From Bacillus massilinigeriensis (GTDB lineage: Bacteria; Bacillota; Bacilli; Bacillales; Cytobacillaceae): a DNA stretch of 64,000 bases. Position numbers and translations under genes: made by a program. A model generated the notes under the pieces. That model was not told the origin of the DNA. It was given only the letters and a program-made list of their open reading frames with translations, and made no database searches. Shown here piece by piece: positions 33,938-41,393 of the stretch. The stretch is from assembly GCF_900111815.1 (NCBI RefSeq), contig NZ_LT630004.1, positions 1,509,117-1,573,116 on the forward strand, given 5' to 3'. Position 1 is the first letter of the stretch. Each line of letters starts with the position of its first letter.

Positions 33938-35455
33938 TCACTTTATTAATCCTTCTTTTTCTAAATACTCTTTTGCAACCTCGACAGGCCGCTTTCCTTC
34001 CACATTTACACGATAATTCATTGCTCTCATTTCTCTGTCTGAGATTTTACCCGAAAGCTTTTCCAAGGCAGGCTTAATTTCTGGATATTTCTCTAAGGTT
34101 TCCTTTCTTAAAAGCGGCGCCCCCTGATACGGTGGAAACAATCCTTTATCGTCTTCAAGAGAGGTCAAATGATATTCTTCTAACTCACTGTCGGTCGAGT
34201 ATGCATCTACAACGTTAATATCTCCGGATTTTATTGCGGGATATCGAAGCTTTGGCTCCATTGTCGTAACACTCAAAAAGTCAATTCCATAAAGCTTTCG
34301 TATCCCTTGATAGCCATCTTGCCGATCATTAAATTCTAAGGTGAATCCCGGTTTCATGATCTTTTGTATTTTTTTCAAGTCAGAAATAGTCTTCAATCCA
34401 TAACGCTTAGCCATTGAATCCGGGACTGCAAGTGTATATGTGTTGTTGTACTGCATTGGTTCGAGAAGCTCCATCTTATATTTCTCCGCCATTCCCTTAC
34501 GAGCTTGAAGGTACACCTCTTGAGAATTTGTGCTAATAGCGTTTGTCTTTAAAAATTCGTTAATGGCCGTACCAGTAAATTCTGGATAAATATCTATCTC
34601 TCCTGTTTTTAACGCATTAAAAATAAAAGAGGTTTTTCCTAGACCCGGTTTCAATTCCACCTCTATTTCTGTTTCCCCTTCAATCAAAAATTGATACATA
34701 TTAATCAATATTTCTGGTTCTGACCCGAGTTTGCCAGCTATCACAATCTTTTCTTCCTTCTTTATGGTTATATATGGAAGTACGAGCATAAGCATTGAGA
34801 CGGAGAAAAGTATACTTGAAATGTACATCACTCTTCTAAACGGAAACTTTTCAAGCTTCCGTAACATAACATCGAAGAAAATAGCTAGCGCAGCTGCAGG
34901 AACGGCACCGAGTATAATAAGGTTTGCATCATTGCGATCAAGCCCAAGAAGGATGATATCACCAAGCCCTCCCGCGCCTATTAAAGCGGCAAGCGTCGCT
35001 GTACCAATAATCAACACCGTCGCCGTCCTAATTCCTGCCATGATAACAGGCATGGCTAGCGGTAACTCAACCTTCATCAGTCTGCGCATACTGTTCATTC
35101 CTAGAGCAGTAGCGGCTTCAATTAGAGATGGGTCAATTCCATTTATCCCAGTATAAGTATTTCTTAATATCGGAAGAAGACTGTAAACTACAAGAGCGAT
35201 GATTGCAGGCACCCTGCCAATACCCAACAACGGAATCAACAGACCAAGGAGCGCAAGCGAGGGTATTGTCTGGAGAATCGAAGTCATTCCAATAATAGGC
35301 TCTGCCAGTCTTTTATTTTTTGTCAAAATGATTCCCAGAGGTATTGCAATTGCAAGGGAGAGAATGAGAGCAGTAAAAGATATTTGCATGTGCTCGATAA
35401 GGGCTTTGATTAGCTCGAACTTTCTAGCCGAGAAAGAATTAGCAATTCCAGTCAT
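33938..35455 (-). CDS. compatible-solute ABC transporter: fused permease and substrate-binding protein
   Basis: A 505-aa fusion. Residues about 1-215 form a six-helix permease with the EAA-type loop (EAATALGMNSMRRLMKVELPLAMPVIMAGIRTA); about 240-505 form a QAT-type osmoprotectant-binding domain (KIVIAGKLGSEPEILINMYQFLIE..., NTYTLAVPDSMAKRYGLKTISDL, VDAYSTDSELEEYHL). The fused layout is known in some OpuB/OpuC-type transporters of Firmicutes. Substrate probably glycine betaine, carnitine or choline. The aromatic-cage residues cannot be confirmed by eye. It overlaps the upstream ATPase gene by 17 bp, so the two form one transporter. Confidence 0.88.
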   Translation of the reverse strand: MTGIANSFSARKFELIKALIEHMQISFTALILSLAIAIPLGIILTKNKRLAEPIIGMTSILQTIPSLALLGLLIPLLGIGRVPAIIALVVYSLLPILRNTYTGINGIDPSLIEAATALGMNSMRRLMKVELPLAMPVIMAGIRTATVLIIGTATLAALIGAGGLGDIILLGLDRNDANLIILGAVPAAALAIFFDVMLRKLEKFPFRRVMYISSILFSVSMLMLVLPYITIKKEEKIVIAGKLGSEPEILINMYQFLIEGETEIEVELKPGLGKTSFIFNALKTGEIDIYPEFTGTAINEFLKTNAISTNSQEVYLQARKGMAEKYKMELLEPMQYNNTYTLAVPDSMAKRYGLKTISDLKKIQKIMKPGFTLEFNDRQDGYQGIRKLYGIDFLSVTTMEPKLRYPAIKSGDINVVDAYSTDSELEEYHLTSLEDDKGLFPPYQGAPLLRKETLEKYPEIKPALEKLSGKISDREMRAMNYRVNVEGKRPVEVAKEYLEKEGLIK

Positions 35456-36413
35456 GAGACTCCCGCTCCTTTTTTAGGAAGTCAACTGCATACTCTAATA
35501 GGTTATCTCTTTTCAAAACACCGATAAATTCCCCATCCTTAATCATTCTCACAGCATCTACCTGTTGGAGACAGGATAAGATTTTAGCCGTTCCATCTTC
35601 CACACGAACGCTTTTCATTCCTATATATTCATGGTTTCTGTCTGTATGGTTATTCAACAGTGAGAGTCCGTCTAAATGTTTACCCAGCGTCACCATTTCA
35701 CCAATGAACTCTTTAATAAAAGGTTCTGCCGGAGAGTAAAGCAATTCATCTGGCCTTCCAACTTGGACGATGGCTCCTTCCTTCATCACACATATCCTGT
35801 CACCTAGCTTGAAAGCTTCTTTAATATCATGTGTTACAAACACAATAGTCTTCTTAATTTCCCTCTGTAGCTGCAACAGATCATCCTGCAGCTTCTCCCT
35901 GCTGATTGGATCTAAGGCGCTGAAAGGCTCATCCATCAGAAGTATATCGGGCTCAGCTGCCAACGCCCTCACTACCCCAACTCTTTGCTGTTGTCCCCCT
36001 GATAGCTCCTGTGGTTTTTTTTGCCGATATATACTTGGATCGAGCCCTACCATCATAAGGAGCTCATCAATCCTGACGTCGATTCTCTCTTTTTTCCACT
36101 TTCTCAGTTCTGGGACTACCGCGATATTCTCTTCAACTGACATATGTGGAAATAAGGCAATTTGCTGAAGTACATAGCCAATGCGCCAGCGCAACTCATC
36201 GATTTTATACTCACTCAACGTTTTCCCATTGATTGTGATGCTACCCTCACTTTGCTCAACAAGCCGGTTTATCATTTTAAGGGTTGTTGTCTTTCCAGAA
36301 CCACTTGGTCCTACAAGGACAAAAAATTCCCCTTTTTTGATTTCTAGATCCATCGGTCTGATTGCAAACGTTCCATCCGCAAATCTTTTTGTTACATTTT
36401 TAAAAATAATAAT
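35439..36413 (-). CDS. compatible-solute ABC transporter ATPase with CBS domain, apparent AUU start
   Basis: About 324 aa. ABC motifs: Walker A GPSGSGKTT, Q-loop QQIALFP, signature ELSGGQQQR, Walker B DILLMDEPF, H-loop VTHD; a CBS segment follows at the C-terminus (SVRVEDGTAKIL...MIKDGEFIGVL), as in OpuCA/ProV. The conserved N-terminus I-I-F-K-N-V-T-K-R-F-A-D-G-T begins immediately after an in-frame TGA at 36417-36419, with no ATG, GTG or TTG before the ATG at 36353, which would cut off the first beta strands and has no SD. GAGGG lies 7 nt before the first ATT (36413), so an AUU start is the simplest reading. Expected substrate as for the fused partner. Confidence 0.8.
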   Translation of the reverse strand: MIIFKNVTKRFADGTFAIRPMDLEIKKGEFFVLVGPSGSGKTTTLKMINRLVEQSEGSITINGKTLSEYKIDELRWRIGYVLQQIALFPHMSVEENIAVVPELRKWKKERIDVRIDELLMMVGLDPSIYRQKKPQELSGGQQQRVGVVRALAAEPDILLMDEPFSALDPISREKLQDDLLQLQREIKKTIVFVTHDIKEAFKLGDRICVMKEGAIVQVGRPDELLYSPAEPFIKEFIGEMVTLGKHLDGLSLLNNHTDRNHEYIGMKSVRVEDGTAKILSCLQQVDAVRMIKDGEFIGVLKRDNLLEYAVDFLKKERESHDWNC

Positions 36414-36537
36414 TTTTCAGCCCTCTTTTCTTGATTATCCTTTTCAAGTAAAAACACTATGTCATTACATTATGAATGAAACAAAAGAGACAATCCACTT
36501 CTAGCACCCACCGAAGGAGACAAAAGGTACTGCCCAC

Positions 36538-36566
36538 AAAAAAAGATGCCAGCAATTGCTGACATC
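36538..36566 (-). terminator. terminator of hutH
   Basis: GATGTCAGCAATTGCTGGCATC stem with one G-U pair and an internal palindrome, followed by a T7 run on the minus strand, 50 bp after hutH. Confidence 0.85.
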
Positions 36567-36615
36567 TCTATATACATTCAATGTGAACGGATAGAATTGC
36601 TCCATCTATCTTTCC

Positions 36616-38166
36616 TTATAGGGATCCGCTACGGTCAGCTTCCTGAAAAAAGAATGTATCTTCCGTAACTGGTACTGTCCACCCTAATTCATTTTTTTTA
36701 AGCCATTCTGTCATTCTTTCGATATCCTTTGAAAAGATCCGATCCTCCTTAATGGATGGAACAACCTTTCTAGCCTCATCGTAAAATTTCCTTGTGACTG
36801 GAGACAAACTATCCATTCCCCGGTATTCTGCCGCTTGGAGGGCACAAATGCACTCAATCGCAAGAACCCTGCGAACATTCTGAATAATGCTGTATGCATG
36901 CCTAGCTGCAATGGTACCCATGCTGACATGGTCTTCCTGGTTGGCAGAGGAAGGGATGCTGTCAACACTTGCAGGGTGCGCCAACGTCTTGTTTTCAGAT
37001 ACAAGGGATGCAGCAGCGTACTGCATGATCATAGCGCCAGATTGTAGTCCTGGCTGCGGGCTAAGGAATGGCGGAAGATCATTCAACTGCGGGTTGACAA
37101 GTCTTTCAATTCTCCGTTCGGATATATTGGCAAACTCTGCGACAGCAATTTTCAGGAAATCCATGCTTATTGCAATCGGTTGGCCATGAAAATTACCGCC
37201 TGAAATGACCGTTTCTCCTCCATCAAAAATGAGTGGATTATCGGTAGCTGCATTAATCTCGATTTCCAGCTTTTCTTTTACATAATCAAGAGCCTGCCAA
37301 GAAGCTCCATGAACTTGAGGGATGCAGCGCAGAGAGTAAGCATCCTGAACTCTCTTCTCGCCCTGCCTTGTAATAAGCTTACTCCCTGAAAGGATTTTTC
37401 GCATCCTTTCTGCAACAGCCATTTGCTGAGGGTATCCTCGCGCCTCATGGATAGCTGGATGGAATGCATCGATGACCCCATGAAGACCTTCCATCGTCAT
37501 GCTGGCAATATACTCGCTTATAACAGCGATATCATTTGCCTCAATCCAGTTCACAACCCCCATTGCAGTCATCGCCTGCGTCCCGTTGATAAGCGCTAAA
37601 CCCTCCTTTGCATGGAGAACAATTGGCTCTATCCCTTCCTTTTTCAGCGCAACTTGTGCTTCCATTCTTTCTCCTTTATGGAAAACTTCCCCCTCACCGA
37701 GCAAAACAAGCGCGAGATGCGATAGAGGTGCAAGATCTCCAGAAGCTCCTAGCGAACCTTGCTGCGGAATAACCGGATGTATTCCGGCGTTTAGTAAATC
37801 GGCTAGTCTTTCGGCGACGATTGGTCTAATGCCAGAAAAACCTTTTAAGAGAGCATTCAACCGCAGAAGTACCATTGTTCTGGAAACGACTTCAGGGAAA
37901 GGCTCTCCTAAGCCACAAGCATGAGATCTTATCAGGTTCAGTTGCAAATCATCCACATCATGCTCCGAGATAATCACGTCGCTAAACTTACCGAACCCAG
38001 TATTGATTCCATAAATAGTCTTATTTTCCGAAACGATTCTTTCAACTGCAGACCTGCTTTCTTTCACTTTCTGCATGCTGATCGGATTAATTGTAACGAC
38101 TTCACGGTCATAAGAGACCCGCTTTACTTCTTCAATAGTCAATGTATTTCCGTTCAATTCCAACAC
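36616..38166 (-). CDS. hutH: histidine ammonia-lyase
   Basis: A 516-aa enzyme that converts L-histidine to trans-urocanate and ammonia, the first step of histidine use. The MIO prosthetic group arises from the Ala-Ser-Gly in [12 protein letters not shown] (about residues 141-143), and [12 protein letters not shown] is present near 52. The GTG at 38166 has AGGGGG 8 nt upstream and gives an N-terminus ([13 protein letters not shown]) fitting the family; the longer in-frame TTG at 38208 has no SD. The rest of the hut pathway (hutU, hutI, hutG) is not downstream here: a terminator follows. HutP upstream implies antitermination control. Confidence 0.95.
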   Translation of the reverse strand: MLELNGNTLTIEEVKRVSYDREVVTINPISMQKVKESRSAVERIVSENKTIYGINTGFGKFSDVIISEHDVDDLQLNLIRSHACGLGEPFPEVVSRTMVLLRLNALLKGFSGIRPIVAERLADLLNAGIHPVIPQQGSLGASGDLAPLSHLALVLLGEGEVFHKGERMEAQVALKKEGIEPIVLHAKEGLALINGTQAMTAMGVVNWIEANDIAVISEYIASMTMEGLHGVIDAFHPAIHEARGYPQQMAVAERMRKILSGSKLITRQGEKRVQDAYSLRCIPQVHGASWQALDYVKEKLEIEINAATDNPLIFDGGETVISGGNFHGQPIAISMDFLKIAVAEFANISERRIERLVNPQLNDLPPFLSPQPGLQSGAMIMQYAAASLVSENKTLAHPASVDSIPSSANQEDHVSMGTIAARHAYSIIQNVRRVLAIECICALQAAEYRGMDSLSPVTRKFYDEARKVVPSIKEDRIFSKDIERMTEWLKKNELGWTVPVTEDTFFFQEADRSGSL

Positions 38167-38233
38167 TTTTCCATCCCCCTGTTTTTGAAAATTAAAAGAA
38201 GCCGACAATGGGACAAATCACCATCATCGCCTC

Positions 38234-38251
38234 CTACTGACTAATGGACTA
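38234..38251 (-). promoter_or_regulatory. possible HutP-binding NAG cluster
   Basis: The minus strand between hutP and hutH reads TAG-TCCAT-TAG-T-CAG-TAG, four NAG triplets within 18 nt. HutP binds spaced UAG/NAG triplets in the hut leader of B. subtilis and prevents termination. The spacing here is irregular and no clear terminator hairpin was found in the 100-bp gap, so the assignment is tentative. Confidence 0.3.
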
Positions 38252-38266
38252 TAGGCAATGTAAATA

Positions 38267-38704
38267 TTAAATATGATTGATTCCCAGCCCAATTGCTTCA
38301 TGTTCTGAACCTTTTACGGGTGCCCCGATTGTACCGTAAAATGCTACTGCTATCCATTCGCCTTCCGCTGGATTATCGTAAGGTTTGCCCCGTACAATGG
38401 CAAAACGAAGACCCACAGTTCTGCTCATTTCCCCGATCGCAGCCTGTCCTCTCGTAACGCCATTTAACCCTTCAAGAATGGCATGATACAAAGAATGAGT
38501 TTCCCTATAGTAATCAGCAGTGATAAGTGAGTTTCTTTTTGCAGCCGTTTCTACCGCCGAAATGACTTTTTGCATATTCATCGAACCAACTTTTCCTTGG
38601 CAGAAAGAAAAACTATGCAATGGTAGGTTTAAGGTTGTTAATTCCTCTTCCGAAAGGGAAGCAAGCAAAATAGCTATTTTTCCAATAGCAAGTTTCTTAG
38701 TCAT
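38267..38704 (-). CDS. hutP: hut operon antitermination protein HutP
   Basis: A 145-aa RNA-binding protein matching Hut[58 protein letters not shown] and the C-terminus [29 protein letters not shown], which carries the L-histidine/Mg-binding and RNA-contact residues. With histidine and Mg it allows readthrough into hut genes. It is the first gene of the hutP-hutH pair. Confidence 0.95.
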   Translation of the reverse strand: MTKKLAIGKIAILLASLSEEELTTLNLPLHSFSFCQGKVGSMNMQKVISAVETAAKRNSLITADYYRETHSLYHAILEGLNGVTRGQAAIGEMSRTVGLRFAIVRGKPYDNPAEGEWIAVAFYGTIGAPVKGSEHEAIGLGINHI

Positions 38705-38864
38705 ACTTTCACCAATTTCCGAAAATTATCTATTCACTAATAACTTATTCCTATTTTATGCTTCTGCTATATGGTTGTCAATATTTTTGGGAAATTTCAG
38801 TATATTAACGCACTATTATGCTATTGCAGTAAAGTATTTTCATGCATTTAGAAAGGACATTTAG

Positions 38865-38891
38865 ATTACTTAAACGTTACATTTAAGTAAT
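38865..38891. promoter_or_regulatory. perfect inverted repeat between divergent hutP and a small plus-strand gene
   Basis: ATTACTTAAA (38865-38874) and TTTAAGTAAT (38882-38891) flank 7 bp, giving a 27-bp operator-like palindrome, 160 bp upstream of hutP and 78 bp upstream of the gene at 38970. The rest of the gap 38705-38969 is AT-rich with no further gene. Confidence 0.5.
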
Positions 38892-38969
38892 TACTCTCAA
38901 CAATCTTTATGTTTAGTCCTCCTATGTAGGGGAAAAATAAATGAAGTTCAAACTGAAGGAGGAAACTTA

Positions 38970-39314
38970 ATGGAATCAAAGAAAACAGTGCTTGGGGCTG
39001 CAGCAGCTGGATCCCTGTTATATTTACTTCGAAACAAAGCATCTAGGGAACAATTGACGAATTCACTTCAAGTGGCTGTAAAGAGCGATGGAGTATTAGA
39101 ACCAAACTGGAGTGGGTATACAAGCAGAGCAGAAGTTCCAAAACAGCAAAAAAACCCTGTAACAGGGTTGCCTTATAAAGGAATTCCGGAAGGAACGAGA
39201 GTATGCCTTGGGTCAAAGGGCAAAATAGCATGCATGATTGCCTTCGGGTCATTAGCTATGCTCCTTTTTCCGAAAAAGGCTGCTTCAGAGATAAGGCAAG
39301 AGTGGACTAGATAA
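38970..39314 (+). CDS. hypothetical 114-aa protein with terminal hydrophobic segment
   Basis: The ATG follows GAAGGAGGAAAC. The protein has an N-terminal Ala/Leu-rich helix (KTVLGAAAAGSLLYLLRNK), a hydrophilic middle (NWSGYTSRAEVPKQQKNPVTGLPYKGIPEGTRV) and a C-terminal membrane-like helix (KIACMIAFGSLAMLLFP) with basic ends. I do not recognise a family. It is a single-gene unit with a terminator. Confidence 0.65.
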   Translation: MESKKTVLGAAAAGSLLYLLRNKASREQLTNSLQVAVKSDGVLEPNWSGYTSRAEVPKQQKNPVTGLPYKGIPEGTRVCLGSKGKIACMIAFGSLAMLLFPKKAASEIRQEWTR

Positions 39315-39317
39315 AAT

Positions 39318-39354
39318 AAAGGCTGCCTCACAACGATCTTACTGGGCAGCCTTT
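39318..39354 (+). terminator. terminator of the 114-aa gene
   Basis: AAAGGCTGCC / GGCAGCCTTT perfect stem followed by a T run; it can also act on the convergent gene. Confidence 0.82.
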
Positions 39355-39386
39355 TAATGAAATTTATTATTTCACCGGTCTTGCTC

Positions 39387-39842
39387 TTATTTCATTTGCT
39401 TAAACATATCTTCTAAAAACTGATAAATTAATTGGTATGCCTCTAGGATGGTTAGATCCGGATGAAACCCGGCTACATCGTCAAGGGCAATATTCATATT
39501 CCATATTCCCTCATCAGCACTGAACATTAAATCATAAGATAATTTACCTCGTTTTAAATTATCTTCTAGAAAAGCTTCAATGAAAGGACCGAATTTCTTC
39601 TGTAGTTGCAGTCCAAGCATGACATCATAATTGCCAAAAACATCGTCACTTTCAAACGAGATCGCGTCTGCTTTAATACTATCAAATAACTCAGATTCTA
39701 CATAAAGAAATTCCTCTTTATGCTTCTTGAAATAATCGATTCTTTGTTTTAAAAATTCACCGCTTTCTACAGAAAGGACTTCTTCCGTTTCTTTGTTTCC
39801 CCGTTCCATGTAGGCCTCGAAAAATTTGCTACCTGTTTCCAT
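39387..39842 (-). CDS. hypothetical 151-aa protein
   Basis: A mostly helical, acidic protein starting METGSKFFEAYMERGNKE, with LSYDLMFSADEGIWNMNIALDDVAGFHPDLTILEAY near the C-terminus. The ATG at 39842 has GCAGGAG 8 nt upstream and lies inside the end of the RNA-helicase gene (14-bp overlap), so both are co-translated. No family recognised; a small adaptor or immunity-like fold cannot be excluded. Confidence 0.68.
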   Translation of the reverse strand: METGSKFFEAYMERGNKETEEVLSVESGEFLKQRIDYFKKHKEEFLYVESELFDSIKADAISFESDDVFGNYDVMLGLQLQKKFGPFIEAFLEDNLKRGKLSYDLMFSADEGIWNMNIALDDVAGFHPDLTILEAYQLIYQFLEDMFKQMK

Positions 39843-41136
39843 ATCTTCCACTCCTGCTACTCGATTTCTTTTCACTTGGACGCTTGCTTATGTTCTTCTT
39901 CCTACTTGCACTTGCGAAAGCAGTTTTCTGTCGGCTTTTCCTATTTTTATCAAGCTTCCTCTTATCTCCATGTTTCCTATCCTTATCCTTATTATCTGAG
40001 ATGTCTCGTGAATCTACAGCCTTCTCATTTGGTAACGCACTCTTTTTGTTAATGGTAATTTGGAGTTCTTTCTCTATCGAAACTAGCAGATCCTTGTCCT
40101 TTTGAGAGATAAGGGTGATGGCTACGCCTCCCATGCCGGCTCTTCCTGTTCGTCCAATCCTATGCACATAGCTTTGGGCATCTAAAGGAATATCGTAATT
40201 GATAACGTGGGTAACTCCCTCCACATCCAGCCCTCTTGCAGCAATATCGGTTGCAACAAGAAGCTGAAATTCCGCTTTCCTAAATCGCTGCATCACCTTT
40301 TCCCGCTTTGCTTGTGAAAGGTCACCATGTAGTTCCGCACAAGAGTATCCTTCCGCTGTTAATTGATCAGCAAGTTTTTCCGCTCTGCGCTTTGTACGGC
40401 AGAAAATGACTGCCATAAAGGGGCGCTGTTCATTGATGATTCCTTTCAAATCCCCCAATTTTGTTCGATCCGTTGTGTAGACTGCCGTCTGTTTCACACT
40501 CTTGGCTGGCCCCTGGGTTGACTCAAGTTGAAGATATTCTGGATTTTTTATGTACTTTTTGGCAAGTTTCCGCACTCCTTCTGGCATTGTGGCTGAAAAA
40601 AGCAGCGTTTGTCTTTCCGGTGAAGATGATTCGATAATTTTTTCCACCTCGGATAGAAAGCCGATATGAAGCATTTGATCCGCTTCATCAAGAATAAGAA
40701 ATCGAAGCTTTTCGAGTTTGAGAGTGCCTCTCCTTAAGTGGTCCAAGATGCGCCCTGGTGTTCCAATTGCAATATCTACGGATTTTTCGAGCTTCTTTAA
40801 CTGTTTTTCAACATCCTGACCACCGTAAACTGCGAGGACGTTGACATTGGGGCCAGAAAACCTTTTTGTTTCTTCGGTAATTTGTAATGCTAATTCCCTT
40901 GTAGGTGTGACAACCAGCGCTTGAATTTCTTGTGCACCTGGTTGAATTCCCTCCAGTATCGGCAGTATGAAAGAGAGTGTCTTACCAGAGCCTGTCATTG
41001 CTTGAACAATCAAGTCTGTTCCTTCAAATACTTTTGGGATTGCCGATTCCTGAACAGGCGTCGGAACGCTGATTCCTTCCTTTAAAAGCCTTTCCGTAAT
41101 ATGTTTACCAAGACCTAGCTGCTTGAAATCGTTCAA
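39829..41136 (-). CDS. DEAD-box RNA helicase
   Basis: A 435-aa ATP-dependent RNA helicase. Q motif PTPVQESAIP, motif I AMTGSGKT, Ia PTRELA, II DEAD (ILDEADQML), III SAT, IV/V region VATDIAARGLDV, VI HRIGRTGRAG are all present. A basic, Lys/Ser/Arg-rich tail of about 60 residues follows (DNKDKDRKHGDKRKLDKNRK), similar to YfmL/CshA-type proteins. Start is the TTG at 41136 with GCAGGGA about 6 nt upstream. A 21-bp perfect hairpin lies just upstream in the leader. Likely role in ribosome assembly, cold adaptation or mRNA decay. Confidence 0.93.
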   Translation of the reverse strand: MNDFKQLGLGKHITERLLKEGISVPTPVQESAIPKVFEGTDLIVQAMTGSGKTLSFILPILEGIQPGAQEIQALVVTPTRELALQITEETKRFSGPNVNVLAVYGGQDVEKQLKKLEKSVDIAIGTPGRILDHLRRGTLKLEKLRFLILDEADQMLHIGFLSEVEKIIESSSPERQTLLFSATMPEGVRKLAKKYIKNPEYLQLESTQGPAKSVKQTAVYTTDRTKLGDLKGIINEQRPFMAVIFCRTKRRAEKLADQLTAEGYSCAELHGDLSQAKREKVMQRFRKAEFQLLVATDIAARGLDVEGVTHVINYDIPLDAQSYVHRIGRTGRAGMGGVAITLISQKDKDLLVSIEKELQITINKKSALPNEKAVDSRDISDNKDKDRKHGDKRKLDKNRKSRQKTAFASASRKKNISKRPSEKKSSSRSGRYGNR

Positions 41137-41162
41137 ATGTATCCCTGCTTTCCATTTTTGCC

Positions 41163-41207
41163 AAGGCAATGATAATACGCGGGAAACCCGCGTATTATCA
41201 TTGCCTT
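41163..41207. repeat. 21-bp perfect hairpin in the DEAD-box helicase leader
   Basis: Arms at 41163-41183 and 41187-41207 are perfect complements (GC-rich next to the 3-nt loop). The element starts 27 bp upstream of the helicase TTG start, so the mRNA leader should carry this stem. No T run follows on the minus strand, so it is not a normal terminator. Confidence 0.75.
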
Positions 41208-41355
41208 CAGTTCTATCTTTATTATTTTATCTTTTTCCTTGAAAACATTCCAACCTTCTTTAAAAAAGGTTTTGATAACCATCTTCCCTTGTATTATTTA
41301 GCCGATTCACTAACAGAACAAAGCTAGTTATTCCCATTAATCAATCCCGCCATAT

Positions 41356-41386
41356 GAAGAAAGCACCTCCCATTTGGGGAAGGTGC
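41356..41386 (-). terminator. terminator of ppdK
   Basis: GCACCTTCCCC / GGGAGGTGC stem followed by TTTCTTC on the minus strand, 10 bp after ppdK. Confidence 0.82.
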
Positions 41387-41393
41387 AGTAGTG

